NCBI RefSeq assembly: GCF_014645695.1 | Contig: NZ_BMMF01000004.1 | Coordinates: 379,261-443,260 of the forward strand | Direction: 5' to 3' | Source of the DNA: Salinarimonas ramus | GTDB taxonomy: Bacteria > Pseudomonadota > Alphaproteobacteria > Rhizobiales > Beijerinckiaceae | Length of the DNA: 64,000 nucleotides | Part shown: positions 9,337 to 19,619 of the stretch, piece by piece | Position numbering within the stretch: the stretch's first letter is position 1 | Layout: each line of letters begins with the position of its first letter | Notes under the pieces: generated by a model | Told to the model about the DNA's origin: nothing | What the model saw: only the letters and a program-made list of their open reading frames with translations | The model's database searches: none | Made by a program: the position numbers and the translations under genes

Positions 9337-9921
9337 ATGAAGCACCCGGCGACACGGATGCTGTTCTCGTACTGGGACGCTCTGCGCGGCGAGCGCGCGG
9401 CCCCGGAGCGTGGGGAGATCGAGCCCGGCGAGATCCGCCACGTCCTGGCGGACGCCTTCGTGCTCGAGCTCGACGAGGACCGCGACGCCCGCTTCCGCCT
9501 CGCCGGCACCCGCATGTGCGCCCTCTTCGGCCGCGAGCTGCGCGACACCCGCCTCGTCGACCTCTGGCCCGAGCGCGCCCGCCACGACGTGCGCCGCAAC
9601 CTCGACATCGTCGTAGACGAGACGGCGGGGATCGTCAGCGGCATCGTCGGCGCGACCGGCGAGGGTGAGACCGTCGACCTCGAGCTCCTCGTCCTGCCGC
9701 TGCGCCATCGCGGGCGCCCGAACGCCCGCGCCCTCGGCTGCCTTTCGGCGCGCATCGTCCCGACCTGGATCGGCTTTCATTCGGTGACGACGCTCACCAC
9801 CGTGTCCATGCGGGTCGTGTGGCCTTCGGGCCGGCCGCTGGACGTGGTGCAGCCGCCCCTCGACGCCATCGAGCGGCGCCGTCGCTTCGTGGTCCACGAC
9901 GGCGGCCGCGCTCACGGCTGA
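9337..9921 (+). CDS. PAS domain-containing protein (PAS_5-like)
   Basis: This 194-residue soluble protein is a single PAS-type sensor module without an output domain. It has the N-terminal pattern seen in the alphaproteobacterial PAS_5 family (TRMLFSYWDALRGERAAPER) and the core FRLAGTRMCALFGRELRDT. The start ATG at 9337 follows TTGGAGAG. A TTAACC motif lies upstream near 9145 and another between this gene and the PilZ gene. Ligand and partner are unknown; the adjacent PilZ protein makes a link to surface or motility control plausible, not proven. Confidence 0.78.
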   Translation: MKHPATRMLFSYWDALRGERAAPERGEIEPGEIRHVLADAFVLELDEDRDARFRLAGTRMCALFGRELRDTRLVDLWPERARHDVRRNLDIVVDETAGIVSGIVGATGEGETVDLELLVLPLRHRGRPNARALGCLSARIVPTWIGFHSVTTLTTVSMRVVWPSGRPLDVVQPPLDAIERRRRFVVHDGGRAHG

Positions 9922-10029
9922 AACCGCACGTCAGCGTTCTCGTGCGTCGCGCATCCGTGGAAAGCGAGCCTTAACCAAACGGGTCTACGGTCCCTCGCGC
10001 ACAGCTGAAGCACGAGGACACACGTCGCG

Positions 10030-10656
10030 ATGACCGGCTCGCCCATGATGCTGCAGAGGGAAGCGGCCCAGCCGCTGCGCCGCTCCGATCGGCGCCTGCA
10101 CGCACGCGTCAAGGTCATCCTGCTGGGCCGCTACATGCTGCAGAACCGGCAGGAATATCCCTGCCAGACGGTGGACTTCTCCCCCGGCGGCGTCGCGCTG
10201 GTGGCGCCCGTGCGCGGGCTCATCGGCGAGCGCGTCGTGTGCTACTTCGAGCATATCGGCCGGGTGGAGGGCGTCATCGCGCGCCACACCGACAAGGGCT
10301 TCGCCATCTCCATCACGGCGACGGCGCGCAAGCGCGACAAGCTCGCCTCGCAGCTGACCTGGCTCGCCAACCGCCACGAGCTGGGCCTGCCCGAGGATCG
10401 CCGGCACGAGCGCATCACCCCGACCAACAAGCACGTCGTGCTCAAGCTCGACGAGGGGATCGTCCTCGAGGCGAGCCTCATCGACGTCTCGATCTCGGGC
10501 GCCGGCATCGCCATGGACAAGCGCCCCGCCATCGGCGCGGGCCTGCTCGTCGGCTCCACCCCCGCCCGCGTGGTGCGCCACTTCCAGAACGGGATCGCGG
10601 TGGAATTCCTGCTGCCGATCTCGCCGGACAAGTTCGACGAGAACATCATTCTCTGA
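10030..10656 (+). CDS. tandem PilZ-domain protein
   Basis: This 208-residue cytosolic protein has two PilZ-like units. The first begins with RRSDRRLHARVKV (around 17-29) and has the strand TVDFSPGGVAL (around 47). The second begins with EDRRHERITP (around 123) and has DVSISGAGIAM (around 154). PilZ domains bind cyclic di-GMP through an RxxxR ... D/NxSxxG pair; both halves are recognisable in each unit, with a deviation in the first (DFSPGG). It is expected to be a c-di-GMP receptor. A TTAACC element (9971-9976) lies 54 bases upstream, resembling a CtrA half-site. Confidence 0.85.
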   Translation: MTGSPMMLQREAAQPLRRSDRRLHARVKVILLGRYMLQNRQEYPCQTVDFSPGGVALVAPVRGLIGERVVCYFEHIGRVEGVIARHTDKGFAISITATARKRDKLASQLTWLANRHELGLPEDRRHERITPTNKHVVLKLDEGIVLEASLIDVSISGAGIAMDKRPAIGAGLLVGSTPARVVRHFQNGIAVEFLLPISPDKFDENIIL

Positions 10657-10679
10657 CGGAGAGAATCGGTCGCCGACGG

Positions 10680-10901
10680 TCAGCCGGTCGTGCGCACGCG
10701 GCCACGTCCGTGGCCACGGCGCGACTCCTCGCTGATTCCGTGCCACATATACCCGCCGACATCGCTCCATGCACGCTTGACGGAGACCTGGTCCATCCGC
10801 TCCGCGAGCGGCGTCCGATCGGGGAGGAACATGGATGCGGGCCCGGCTAGGCCCTGGAGGACCCCTCGCCAGAACGCGGATCGTCCGTTCTGCCCGGTCA
10901 T
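10680..10901 (-). CDS. small conserved-looking protein, function unknown
   Basis: This 73-residue protein (MTGQNGRSAFWRGVLQGLAG...) has an amphipathic N-terminal half and a basic tail (RRGHGRGRVRTTG). The start ATG at 10901 has a strong GGGAGG Shine-Dalgarno 7 bases upstream, which selects it over two ATGs further up in the same frame. I recall similar small 'FWRGLLxGLAGP' proteins in related genomes, but this is memory, not a search. No domain is recognised. It is convergent with the PilZ gene. Confidence 0.55.
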   Translation of the reverse strand: MTGQNGRSAFWRGVLQGLAGPASMFLPDRTPLAERMDQVSVKRAWSDVGGYMWHGISEESRRGHGRGRVRTTG

Positions 10902-10994
10902 GCCGTCCTCCCTCGTTCGCGCCGCCGGCGGGATGCGCGACTGCATGTTGAGCATGAAAGCCCAAAGGCGGTCAACGTTCCGCAAACGACGCCC

Positions 10995-11729
10995 TCACCC
11001 CAGCGTCGCCAGCCCCGGGAAGGTCTCCAGCAGCCAGAACGAGGCCGTCTGGATGCCGCCCGTGAGGAAGGCGATGCCGGTGAGCACGAGCAGCACGCCC
11101 ATGCCCTTCTCGACGTAGGCGAAGCGCGACTTCATCCGCTTGAGGAAGGCGACGAAGGGCTTCATGGCGAAGGCGGCGAGGATGAAGGGGATGCCGAGCC
11201 CAGCCGAGTACACCGCCAGCAGGAAGGCGCCGCGCCCCACGCTCGCCTCCGATCCCGCCACCGCCAGGATGGCGGCGAGGATCGGGCCGATGCACGGCGT
11301 CCAGCCGAAGGCGAAGGCGAGCCCCATCACGTAGGCGCCGCCGTAGCCCGCGGAGGATCCGCCCTGGAAGCGCGCCTCGCGGTAGAGCAGCGCGATGCGG
11401 AAGACGCCGAGGAAGTGCAGCCCCATCACGATGATGACGACGCCCGCCAGCGTCGCGAACACGTCCATGTATTGCCGCACCAGCTGCCCGAACAGGGATG
11501 CCGTCGCGCCGAGCGCCGTGAACACCGTCGCGAAGCCCGCCACGAAGACGAGCGCGGTCAGCAGCGCCTTGCGCCGCACCGCCCAATCGTCCTCGCGCTG
11601 CATCTCCTCCACGGAGACGCCCGCCAGATAGGACAGGTAGGGCGGCACCAGCGGCAGCACGCAGGGCGAGAGGAAGCTGATGAGGCCCCCGAGCAGGGCG
11701 GCGTAGAGCGAGACGTCGGTCATGGCCAT
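10995..11729 (-). CDS. ccdA: cytochrome c biogenesis protein CcdA
   Basis: This 244-residue six-helix inner-membrane thiol-disulfide transporter (DsbD transmembrane family) moves electrons from cytoplasmic thioredoxin to periplasmic partners in cytochrome c maturation. The two redox cysteines are in conserved positions: C23 in FLSPCVLP and C146 in GWTPCIGP. Internal symmetry of the two three-helix halves is visible. Two adjacent ATGs (11729, 11723) are possible starts; neither has a clear Shine-Dalgarno. Confidence 0.93.
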   Translation of the reverse strand: MAMTDVSLYAALLGGLISFLSPCVLPLVPPYLSYLAGVSVEEMQREDDWAVRRKALLTALVFVAGFATVFTALGATASLFGQLVRQYMDVFATLAGVVIIVMGLHFLGVFRIALLYREARFQGGSSAGYGGAYVMGLAFAFGWTPCIGPILAAILAVAGSEASVGRGAFLLAVYSAGLGIPFILAAFAMKPFVAFLKRMKSRFAYVEKGMGVLLVLTGIAFLTGGIQTASFWLLETFPGLATLG

Positions 11730-11852
11730 CGTGTAGCAAGGGAAGCGGCTTGCGGGAAAGCGCGCCGCACCCGCTCTCGCGGGCTCGTGATGGCGCGTGA
11801 TACAGCATGGCGATCGAACGCGCGTTGCGCGAGATCATGCGAGAGGTATCCG

Positions 11853-12863
11853 ATGTCGCGGAGGCGCAATCTCATCACCGACGTGGCCGGGATCACCGTG
11901 GGCAACGCCCACGACGAACGCCTCGCCTCCGGCGTCACCGTGGCCCTGTTCGACCGCGCGACGGTCGCCTCCGTCGCGACGCTGGGCGGCGCGCCCGGCA
12001 ACCGCGACACCGCCTGCCTCGAGCCCGACGCCACGGTGGAGGGCGTCGACGCCATCGTCCTCTCCGGCGGCTCCGGCTTCGGGCTCGACGCGGCGGGCGG
12101 CGCGCAGGCCTGGCTGCGGGCCCGCGGCCGGGGCTTCGCCATCGGCCCGGCGCTCGTTCCGATCGTGCCGCAGGCGATCGTGTTCGACCTCCTCAACGGC
12201 GGCGACAAGGATTGGGGCCTCTATCCGCCCTATCGCGAGCTCGGCCACGCCGCCTGCGAGGCGGCCGGCGCCGACTTCGCGCTGGGCACCGCCGGCGGCG
12301 GCTACGGCGCGACGACGGTGGACCTGAAGGGCGGGCTCGGCTCCGCCTCCGCCGTCACGTCGTCGGGCCACACGGTCGGCGCGCTCGTCATCGTCAACGC
12401 CATCGGCTCGGTGATCGTGGGCGAGGGCCCGCATTTCTGGGCCGCGCCCTGGGAGGTCGACGACGAATACGGCGGGCTCGGCCTGCCCGCGGACGTCGCC
12501 GCGCGCGGCCGGCGTCTCGCCTGGAAGGGCGGCCCGCCGCCCTCCACCACCATCGCCCTCGTCGCCACCGACGCGACGCTGACGAAGCCGCAGGCGCGCC
12601 GCGTCGCCGTGCAGGCGAACGACGGCCTCGCGCGCGCCTTGCGAATCACCCACGCCCCGTTCGACGGCGACACCGTCTTCTGCGCCGCCACCGGCCGTCG
12701 CCCGCTCGGTGCGATGCCCGCGGCGGATCTCACCGAGATCGGCTGCGTCGCCGCCGACGTGCTGGCGCGGGCGGTGGCGCGGGGCGTCTACGAGGCGACA
12801 GCCCTGCCCTTCCCGGAGACGCCGCCGGCCTGGCGCGATCGCTTCGCGGGGCGCGTCGCCTGA
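11853..12863 (+). CDS. P1 family peptidase (DmpA/S58-like aminopeptidase)
   Basis: This 336-residue protein is of the P1/DmpA family, N-terminal nucleophile hydrolases that self-cleave. Family features are the opening [17 protein letters not shown], the turn [20 protein letters not shown], and a [20 protein letters not shown] segment before the expected nucleophile region. It is expected to be an aminopeptidase or D-esterase; the natural substrate is unknown. ATG at 11853 follows GAGAGG. It is divergent from ccdA. Confidence 0.85.
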   Translation: MSRRRNLITDVAGITVGNAHDERLASGVTVALFDRATVASVATLGGAPGNRDTACLEPDATVEGVDAIVLSGGSGFGLDAAGGAQAWLRARGRGFAIGPALVPIVPQAIVFDLLNGGDKDWGLYPPYRELGHAACEAAGADFALGTAGGGYGATTVDLKGGLGSASAVTSSGHTVGALVIVNAIGSVIVGEGPHFWAAPWEVDDEYGGLGLPADVAARGRRLAWKGGPPPSTTIALVATDATLTKPQARRVAVQANDGLARALRITHAPFDGDTVFCAATGRRPLGAMPAADLTEIGCVAADVLARAVARGVYEATALPFPETPPAWRDRFAGRVA

Positions 12864-12903
12864 CGCCCTTTTCGGCGGGCGCGACTCCGCCCATATTGCC
12901 GCC

Positions 12904-15627
<2,724 letters not shown>

Positions 15628-15637
15628 GGGGGGAGCT

Positions 15638-16561
15638 TTACTTCTGATGACGGAGTGCCAGAACCTCAACTCCGTATTTCCTCCTCATTCTGTCAACAAA
15701 CTGTGGTTCGATCGCATTTGCGAAGGCGAGGAGCCCATGCAAGTGCTTCGTTTCAGCTACACCTAATCGGCCAAGTGAATAATGGTGCAGTTTAGCAGAA
15801 ATGAGCCTTTTTCTATCTCGCCCGATCGAGATCTCACCATTCGGTGTCACGATCAAGCCAGTCACATTCCGTCTATGCGCCTTGGAAAGCCAAATAGTCT
15901 TCGTCGTATTCAAGCGCAATGACGGACTTTTCATTTCTTTGACGAATCGAACAATTTGCTTATGAACAACTTCAAGCGATTGTGTGTTTGTCGCAGAAAA
16001 GGTCATATCGTCCGCGTAGCGGGTGTACTTTACCTGATTCACGCGGCATAACGCATCCACATGTACATCAAAATCATAGAGCAATGCATTAGAAAGTGGC
16101 GGCGATGAAGGCGCTCCTATCGATAAGCGTAAATCGGATGCCTTCTTTGGCTTCCAGAAAAGGGCATGTGTAAGAAACTTAATTTCCGTATCACTCAGTT
16201 TAAACTGAGTATTGGATAAGTATGAGATAAGATCATGCGGCCGAATCGATGGAAAGAAATTTGCGAAATCCATCTTGACGATAAACTCTTGTCTGACATG
16301 AGGCTCTACGTTCTTCCTAATGTTGAATCCGAGCCTATATGCAGTCGCAGAGTCGTGAATCGGAAATTGCGAAATTAGCGAACGGACAATTGAACGCTGA
16401 ATACCCTTCAACTCCCGTGCGGGATGTGCAATCCACCTAGGAGTACCGTCGCGCTTCATGATCGCGAATTCACGGTATCGGCTCGGCAGGCTTGGGCCAA
16501 TGTAGATCAACTCTTCGGGCGCCAACCCGTTCTCGATTGCAACCTCACGCAGCAACTTCAT
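15638..16561 (-). CDS. retron reverse transcriptase (St85/RcaT-type retron)
   Basis: This 307-residue RNA-directed DNA polymerase has the retron signature set: motif A KMDFANFFPS (D98), SPPLSN (153-158), the catalytic YADD (182-185) and VTG (233-235, in RNVTGLIVTP). There is no maturase or endonuclease domain, which argues against a group II intron or DGR. It should copy the msd part of the adjacent ncRNA into msDNA, and together with it neutralise the effector. I chose ATG 16561 because GGGGGAGG lies just upstream; frames extend to ATG 16594. The start overlaps the effector stop by 17 bases, so translation is probably coupled. The gene is clearly AT-richer than its neighbours, suggesting transfer. 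Confidence 0.93.
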   Translation of the reverse strand: MKLLREVAIENGLAPEELIYIGPSLPSRYREFAIMKRDGTPRWIAHPARELKGIQRSIVRSLISQFPIHDSATAYRLGFNIRKNVEPHVRQEFIVKMDFANFFPSIRPHDLISYLSNTQFKLSDTEIKFLTHALFWKPKKASDLRLSIGAPSSPPLSNALLYDFDVHVDALCRVNQVKYTRYADDMTFSATNTQSLEVVHKQIVRFVKEMKSPSLRLNTTKTIWLSKAHRRNVTGLIVTPNGEISIGRDRKRLISAKLHHYSLGRLGVAETKHLHGLLAFANAIEPQFVDRMRRKYGVEVLALRHQK

Positions 16562-17492
16562 CAGCCGCCTCCCCCAAGCTTCTTCTAAATACATCAACGC
16601 GAAAGTCGTTCTTCTTTTTCAATTCCTGGAAGATGTCAAATCTCCAGCGCAAGGTGTCATTCTTCTTCTTCGGCTTATATGCAACAGCACTTGGGGAAAA
16701 CCCTTTGGTTGCGACGTAATAATAAAACTGCTTGTATTTGCGGCGCTGGATCCATCCAACAAGCTGTAGCGCATGAAACATCAGTCTCATTTCACGATCA
16801 TCTAAATCGATGTCGAGCCTATTCAAGTAACTCTGCATTTCGATAATTGTCACGCCATAAAATAGGTATGCGAGTTGTGCAATCAAATTCATGATATGCG
16901 ACTTACTTCTCGGCTTGAATTTCTCCTCAATACTCCTCGATGAAACTATACCAAATACATCCTGGTACAGATCACCCACAACCGGAGATGAAGCCCTCAA
17001 CGTCTCTCCCTCCGAGATAAATGGATAGTTTGAAACTACCTCTTCACCAAAGGATTTCTCAAGAAAGAGCAGTGGTCCGTTGCTTATAAAGGAGTCAACA
17101 GGATGCCTGTCGTCCTTCACTGCAACAAATAATCTAGATGCGATCTCCGACGATTGAGAGAATGCACCGAGCTCAGCTATAGATCCAGCAGATTCCAAGA
17201 TAAGTATATTGACCTCAGACAATGAGGCGACGTACTTCTCCAATTCAAGCAAGTCATTGAATTTGGCAGGTGAAAAACTCTGATTAACGTCTTCTGCAAG
17301 GACGATCGGAATGCCTGCGGCAAGCTCTTTGCGCGTATGACACCGTCTAAGAAAATGTTCCCGCACAGAGCAGGGCGTTTCTGCACCCTCATTCAGTTTT
17401 CCACCACACAGAAATACGAATCTATGCGGACGCTTAAGCCTCCATTGTTGCAAATTAATAGCGTCGATAAAACTCGCGATCTCGTGCAACAC
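16545..17492 (-). CDS. retron effector, nucleoside deoxyribosyltransferase-like plus C-terminal helical/wHTH region (RcaT-like)
   Basis: This 315-residue protein matches the retron St85/RcaT-type effector layout. An N-terminal NDT-like fold (residues about 22-160) has RFVFLCGGK (24-32), LAEDV (65-69), LILESAGSIAELGAFS (97-112, with E107 as the likely catalytic Glu), and VDSFISNGPLLFLEK. A C-terminal part (about 190-315) looks like a winged-helix/DNA-binding region ending in a Lys-rich tail. In known systems the effector is a toxin released when phage factors disturb the RT-msDNA complex. The start is GTG at 17492, directly abutting the a2 element of the ncRNA. Enzyme target is inferred, not shown. 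Confidence 0.9.
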   Translation of the reverse strand: MLHEIASFIDAINLQQWRLKRPHRFVFLCGGKLNEGAETPCSVREHFLRRCHTRKELAAGIPIVLAEDVNQSFSPAKFNDLLELEKYVASLSEVNILILESAGSIAELGAFSQSSEIASRLFVAVKDDRHPVDSFISNGPLLFLEKSFGEEVVSNYPFISEGETLRASSPVVGDLYQDVFGIVSSRSIEEKFKPRSKSHIMNLIAQLAYLFYGVTIIEMQSYLNRLDIDLDDREMRLMFHALQLVGWIQRRKYKQFYYYVATKGFSPSAVAYKPKKKNDTLRWRFDIFQELKKKNDFRVDVFRRSLGEAADEVAA

Positions 17493-17649
17493 AGCTCTTT
17501 ACCTAAAGAAGGCGCGGACGACGGGCTTAACTGCGCCGAGACTTCGGTGCAGTTAAGCCCGTCGTCCGCGCCGTTAAACTCGATCAATTTTCGATTGCCT
17601 GGCGAAACGCCCGGCAGGGGGGTAGCCCCCCGTTCGCGTAAAGAGAGCT
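17493..17649 (-). ncRNA. retron msr-msd non-coding RNA
   Basis: The RNA lies directly upstream of the effector on the same strand. The ends pair as a1 (17638-17649) and a2 (17493-17502): AGCTCTCTTTAC against GTAAAGAGCT, 10 bp with a two-base bulge. The msr part has two clear hairpins: G6/C6 with a three-base loop (17617-17631), and a GCC/GGCG stem with a TTT loop inside GTTTCG (17597-17615); a weaker CAAT/ATTG hairpin is at 17585-17597. The msd part is a perfect 24-bp stem (17511-17534 with 17549-17572) with a small tip hairpin CCGA/TCGG. A branching G just after a1 (ACGCG, about 17636) is expected but not assignable for certain. Exact msDNA ends need experiment. Confidence 0.85.
17511..17572. 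repeat. perfect 24-bp inverted repeat forming the msd stem
   Basis: The arms 17511-17534 and 17549-17572 are exact reverse complements, separated by 14 bases that can fold again (CCGA, loop GACT, TCGG). It is the longest perfect palindrome I found in the window. The spurious open frames on both strands here encode the same mirrored peptide (DDGLNC...), a by-product of the palindrome. Confidence 0.9.
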
Positions 17650-17651
17650 TG

Positions 17652-17680
17652 ACACTACCGTGGCGCTCACAACCTGTCAA
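17652..17680 (-). promoter_or_regulatory. sigma70-type promoter of the retron
   Basis: On the minus strand a consensus -35 TTGACA (17680-17675) is followed after exactly 17 bases by a weaker -10, TAGTGT (17657-17652). The predicted transcript would begin around 17645-17646, inside or at the edge of a1, as expected for a retron RNA whose 5' end pairs with a2. It would drive ncRNA, effector and RT as one transcript. Confidence 0.65.
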
Positions 17681-17710
17681 CACTCAAGCTGTCGTGCGGC
17701 GGCTGCACGG

Positions 17711-17791
17711 GCCGGGTCGTTTCGGCTCCGCCGAACGCTGCGCGCCCCATCCGTCTCGGCTCCGCCGAGCCACCTTACCCTACAGGGAAGG
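17711..17791. repeat. half copy of the 200-bp palindromic repeat
   Basis: This 81-base stretch matches the right half of the two full repeats at 18278-18700: GCCGGGTCGTTTCGGCTCCG at the left, GCGCGCCCCATCCGTC in the middle, and CTACAGGGAAGG at the right end. It sits between the retron promoter and the DUF559 gene, marking the edge of the AT-rich retron insert. Confidence 0.8.
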
Positions 17792-17902
17792 AGTGGCGCC
17801 TACCCCTACATGTATCTTCATACACCTGTATTCTTAAGGATGCAGGAGTGGCACGGGTCGGGGCATCATGTTCTTACTTCGTTCGCATTGGGAAGCCCGA
17901 CC

Positions 17903-18298
17903 ATGAGCAGCGGCTATCACAAGCGCCCCGGCACCACCGTTTCGACGCAGCTCGCTCGCGACCTGCGCAAGCGGATGACGCGGCACGAGGCGAAGCTGTG
18001 GGTCGCCCTGCGCCGCCTGCGTCCGGCGGGCTTCACCTTTCGGCGGCAGGTGCCGATCGGCCCGTACGTCGTCGACTTCGCCTGCCTGAAGGCGCGCCTC
18101 GTCGTCGAGGTGGACGGCAGCCAGCACGGCTTCGACGCGCACCGCGCCGAGGACCGGCTGCGCGATACGTGGCTGGCGGAGCGCGGCTTCCTGGTGGCGC
18201 GCTTCTGGAACTACCAGGTCGACCGCGAGCTCGGTTCCGTCATGGACACCATCTTCGCCCGCCTCACCGAACCACGCGCACCCTCTCCTTCCCTGTAG
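17903..18298 (+). CDS. DUF559 domain-containing protein (Vsr/restriction-endonuclease-like fold)
   Basis: This 131-residue protein has the DUF559 core of PD-(D/E)XK-type nucleases: TRHEAKLWVALRRLR (26-40), FRRQVPIGPYVVDFACLKARL (about 46-66, Asp58), VVEVDGSQH (67-75, Glu69) and ARFWNYQV. It is predicted to be a small endonuclease, perhaps in repair or defence; activity is unproven. ATG at 17903 follows GGGAAG. The last residues APSPSL and the TAG stop come from the palindromic repeat that begins at 18278, so the gene end has been replaced or extended by the repeat. Confidence 0.85.
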   Translation: MSSGYHKRPGTTVSTQLARDLRKRMTRHEAKLWVALRRLRPAGFTFRRQVPIGPYVVDFACLKARLVVEVDGSQHGFDAHRAEDRLRDTWLAERGFLVARFWNYQVDRELGSVMDTIFARLTEPRAPSPSL

Positions 18299-18480
18299 GG
18301 GAAGGTGGATCGGCGGCGTAGCCGACGAGACGGATGGGGCACGCCGGCAGGCGTGTTCGGCGAAGCCGAATTCCGGGGCGGCTGGGCGAGCCGGGGGGGT
18401 TCGGCTTTGCCGAACGCGCGTCCCGCGCGCCCCATCCGTCACGCCGCTTCGCGGCGCGCCACCTTCCCCTACAGGGAAGG
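18278..18480. repeat. palindromic repeat unit, full copy 1
   Basis: This 203-base unit starts GCACCCTCTCCTTCCCTGTA and ends CCTACAGGGAAGG. Its two ends and inner blocks (GACGGATGGGGC with GCCCCATCCGTC; GAAGGTGG with CCACCTTC) are inverted repeats, so the whole unit can fold into a branched hairpin. It is almost identical to the unit at 18500-18700; differences cluster in the middle (around 18380-18425). Confidence 0.88.
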
Positions 18481-18499
18481 AGAATTGCCGGAACCGCGG

Positions 18500-18700
18500 G
18501 CACCCTCTCCTTCCCTGTAGGGGAAGGTGGATCGGCGGCGTAGCCGACGAGACGGATGGGGCACGCCGGCAGGCGTGTTCGGCGAAGCCGAATTGCGGGG
18601 CGGCTGGGCGAGCCGGGTCGTTTCGGCTCCGCCGAACGCGCTTCGCGCGCCCCATCCGTCACGCCGCTTCGCGGCGCGCCACCTTCCCCTACAGGGAAGG
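18500..18700. repeat. palindromic repeat unit, full copy 2
   Basis: This 201-base direct copy of the unit at 18278-18480 lies 19 bases further on. Copies 1 and 2 fill the 390-base gap between the DUF559 gene and the HTH gene, which otherwise holds nothing. The right end supplies the last codons and TAG stop of the HTH gene on the minus strand. No transposase or CRISPR-like spacers are associated. Confidence 0.88.
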
Positions 18701-18955
18701 AGGGGGGTCGCGGAAGCGGACGCCTGCTCCGCCGCCGTTGGCGTCGATGAAGACCACGCCGGCGTCCTCGAAGGCGCGGCGGATGGCGGTGGCGGTGATC
18801 TTCAGGCCGCCGAGGGGGCCGGCTTCGGCTTCGAGGCGCTTGACCGTGGCGATCGAGATCTCGGACTTGCCGGCGAGATCCTGCTGCGTCCAGCCCAGCA
18901 GACCGCGGGCGGCGCGCATCTGCTCGCTGGTGATGCGGGTTGAACGCGAGTCCAT
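18689..18955 (-). CDS. small XRE-family HTH transcriptional regulator
   Basis: This 88-residue protein has an XRE/Cro-type helix-turn-helix: MRAARGLLGWTQQDLAGKS (13-31), then SEISIATVKRLEAEAG. The following FEDAGVVFIDANGGGAGVRF part is typical of a common small alphaproteobacterial regulator type. The terminal PPPSL and stop codon lie in the adjacent palindromic repeat. ATG at 18955 has no clear Shine-Dalgarno; a TATAG-like -10 (TTGTATAGC) lies about 30 bases upstream, so a short leader is likely. The target is unknown. Confidence 0.8.
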   Translation of the reverse strand: MDSRSTRITSEQMRAARGLLGWTQQDLAGKSEISIATVKRLEAEAGPLGGLKITATAIRRAFEDAGVVFIDANGGGAGVRFRDPPPSL

Positions 18956-19097
18956 CTTGCGCTATTTTCGCTCAGGTGCTATACAAGGGGTCAGTCAGCC
19001 AGTCCGGCCGACTTGATACTAAAGGTCCCACCTTCCCCCCGCCACCCCCGCGCGCCCCCGGCGCGCGAACCCTCCCGCTCGTCCCGAAGGAGCCCTC

Positions 19098-19619
19098 ATG
19101 GTCCCCTCCCCCATCCCGGCCGCCGCCGCGGCCGCGAGCCCGTTCGCGCGCGCGAACGCCCCCGCGTGCCCCCTCCACGCCCTCGCCCTCGAGGCGGAGG
19201 GGATGATCGGGCGGGCGAATGCGCTGGACGAGCGGGCGGGCGCGGCGGACACGTCCGGGGAGCGGGCGGCGGCGAACGCGGCCATGGACGAGGTCGGGCG
19301 GGGGCTCGATCGGCTGTCGGAGCGGGCGGCGCGGCTTGCGGCGGGGTCGCGAGAGGGGGCGCTGTTCGCCCTCGTGCTGGCCGCGGGCGAGGCGAAGACG
19401 CTCGCCGTCTCCGACGACGCCCCCGGCCCGGCGCTCGACCGCCTCGTGCGCCACCTCTGGACCATCCGCCGCGCGCTCGAACGCGACGCCGCCCTGCCGG
19501 AGCGCGTGTGCGAGTACTGGATGCCCCGCCGCTCGCGCCCCCCGCTTGACCATTCCCCCACCCCCGTGCTCGCCTCCTTCCCCAACGACACGGGAGGCGG
19601 CAGCCATGAAGCTCTATGA
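19098..19619 (+). CDS. hypothetical protein upstream of a GST gene
   Basis: This 173-residue, Ala-rich and mostly helical protein has no recognised domain. An AAGGAG Shine-Dalgarno precedes ATG 19098, and G/C-rich third positions support real coding. It overlaps the GST start by 14 bases in another frame, so translation is probably coupled. The C-terminal part is Pro/Ser-rich and less conserved-looking. No function is proposed. Confidence 0.6.
   Translation: MVPSPIPAAAAAASPFARANAPACPLHALALEAEGMIGRANALDERAGAADTSGERAAANAAMDEVGRGLDRLSERAARLAAGSREGALFALVLAAGEAKTLAVSDDAPGPALDRLVRHLWTIRRALERDAALPERVCEYWMPRRSRPPLDHSPTPVLASFPNDTGGGSHEAL

Noticed and set aside
15638-16561. Group II intron or diversity-generating element for the RT
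   Set aside because: No maturase/X-domain extension, no intron RNA domains, no template repeat pair; a structured RNA with a1/a2 and an NDT-type effector fits a retron.
17337-17837. Open frames on both strands across the retron RNA, encoding mirrored peptides
   Set aside because: They are produced by the 24-bp palindrome and cross promoter and RNA elements; no Shine-Dalgarno or domain supports them.
18278-18700. Possible CRISPR array
   Set aside because: There are only two units of about 200 bp with internal palindromes and a 19-base gap; no short repeats, spacers or cas genes.
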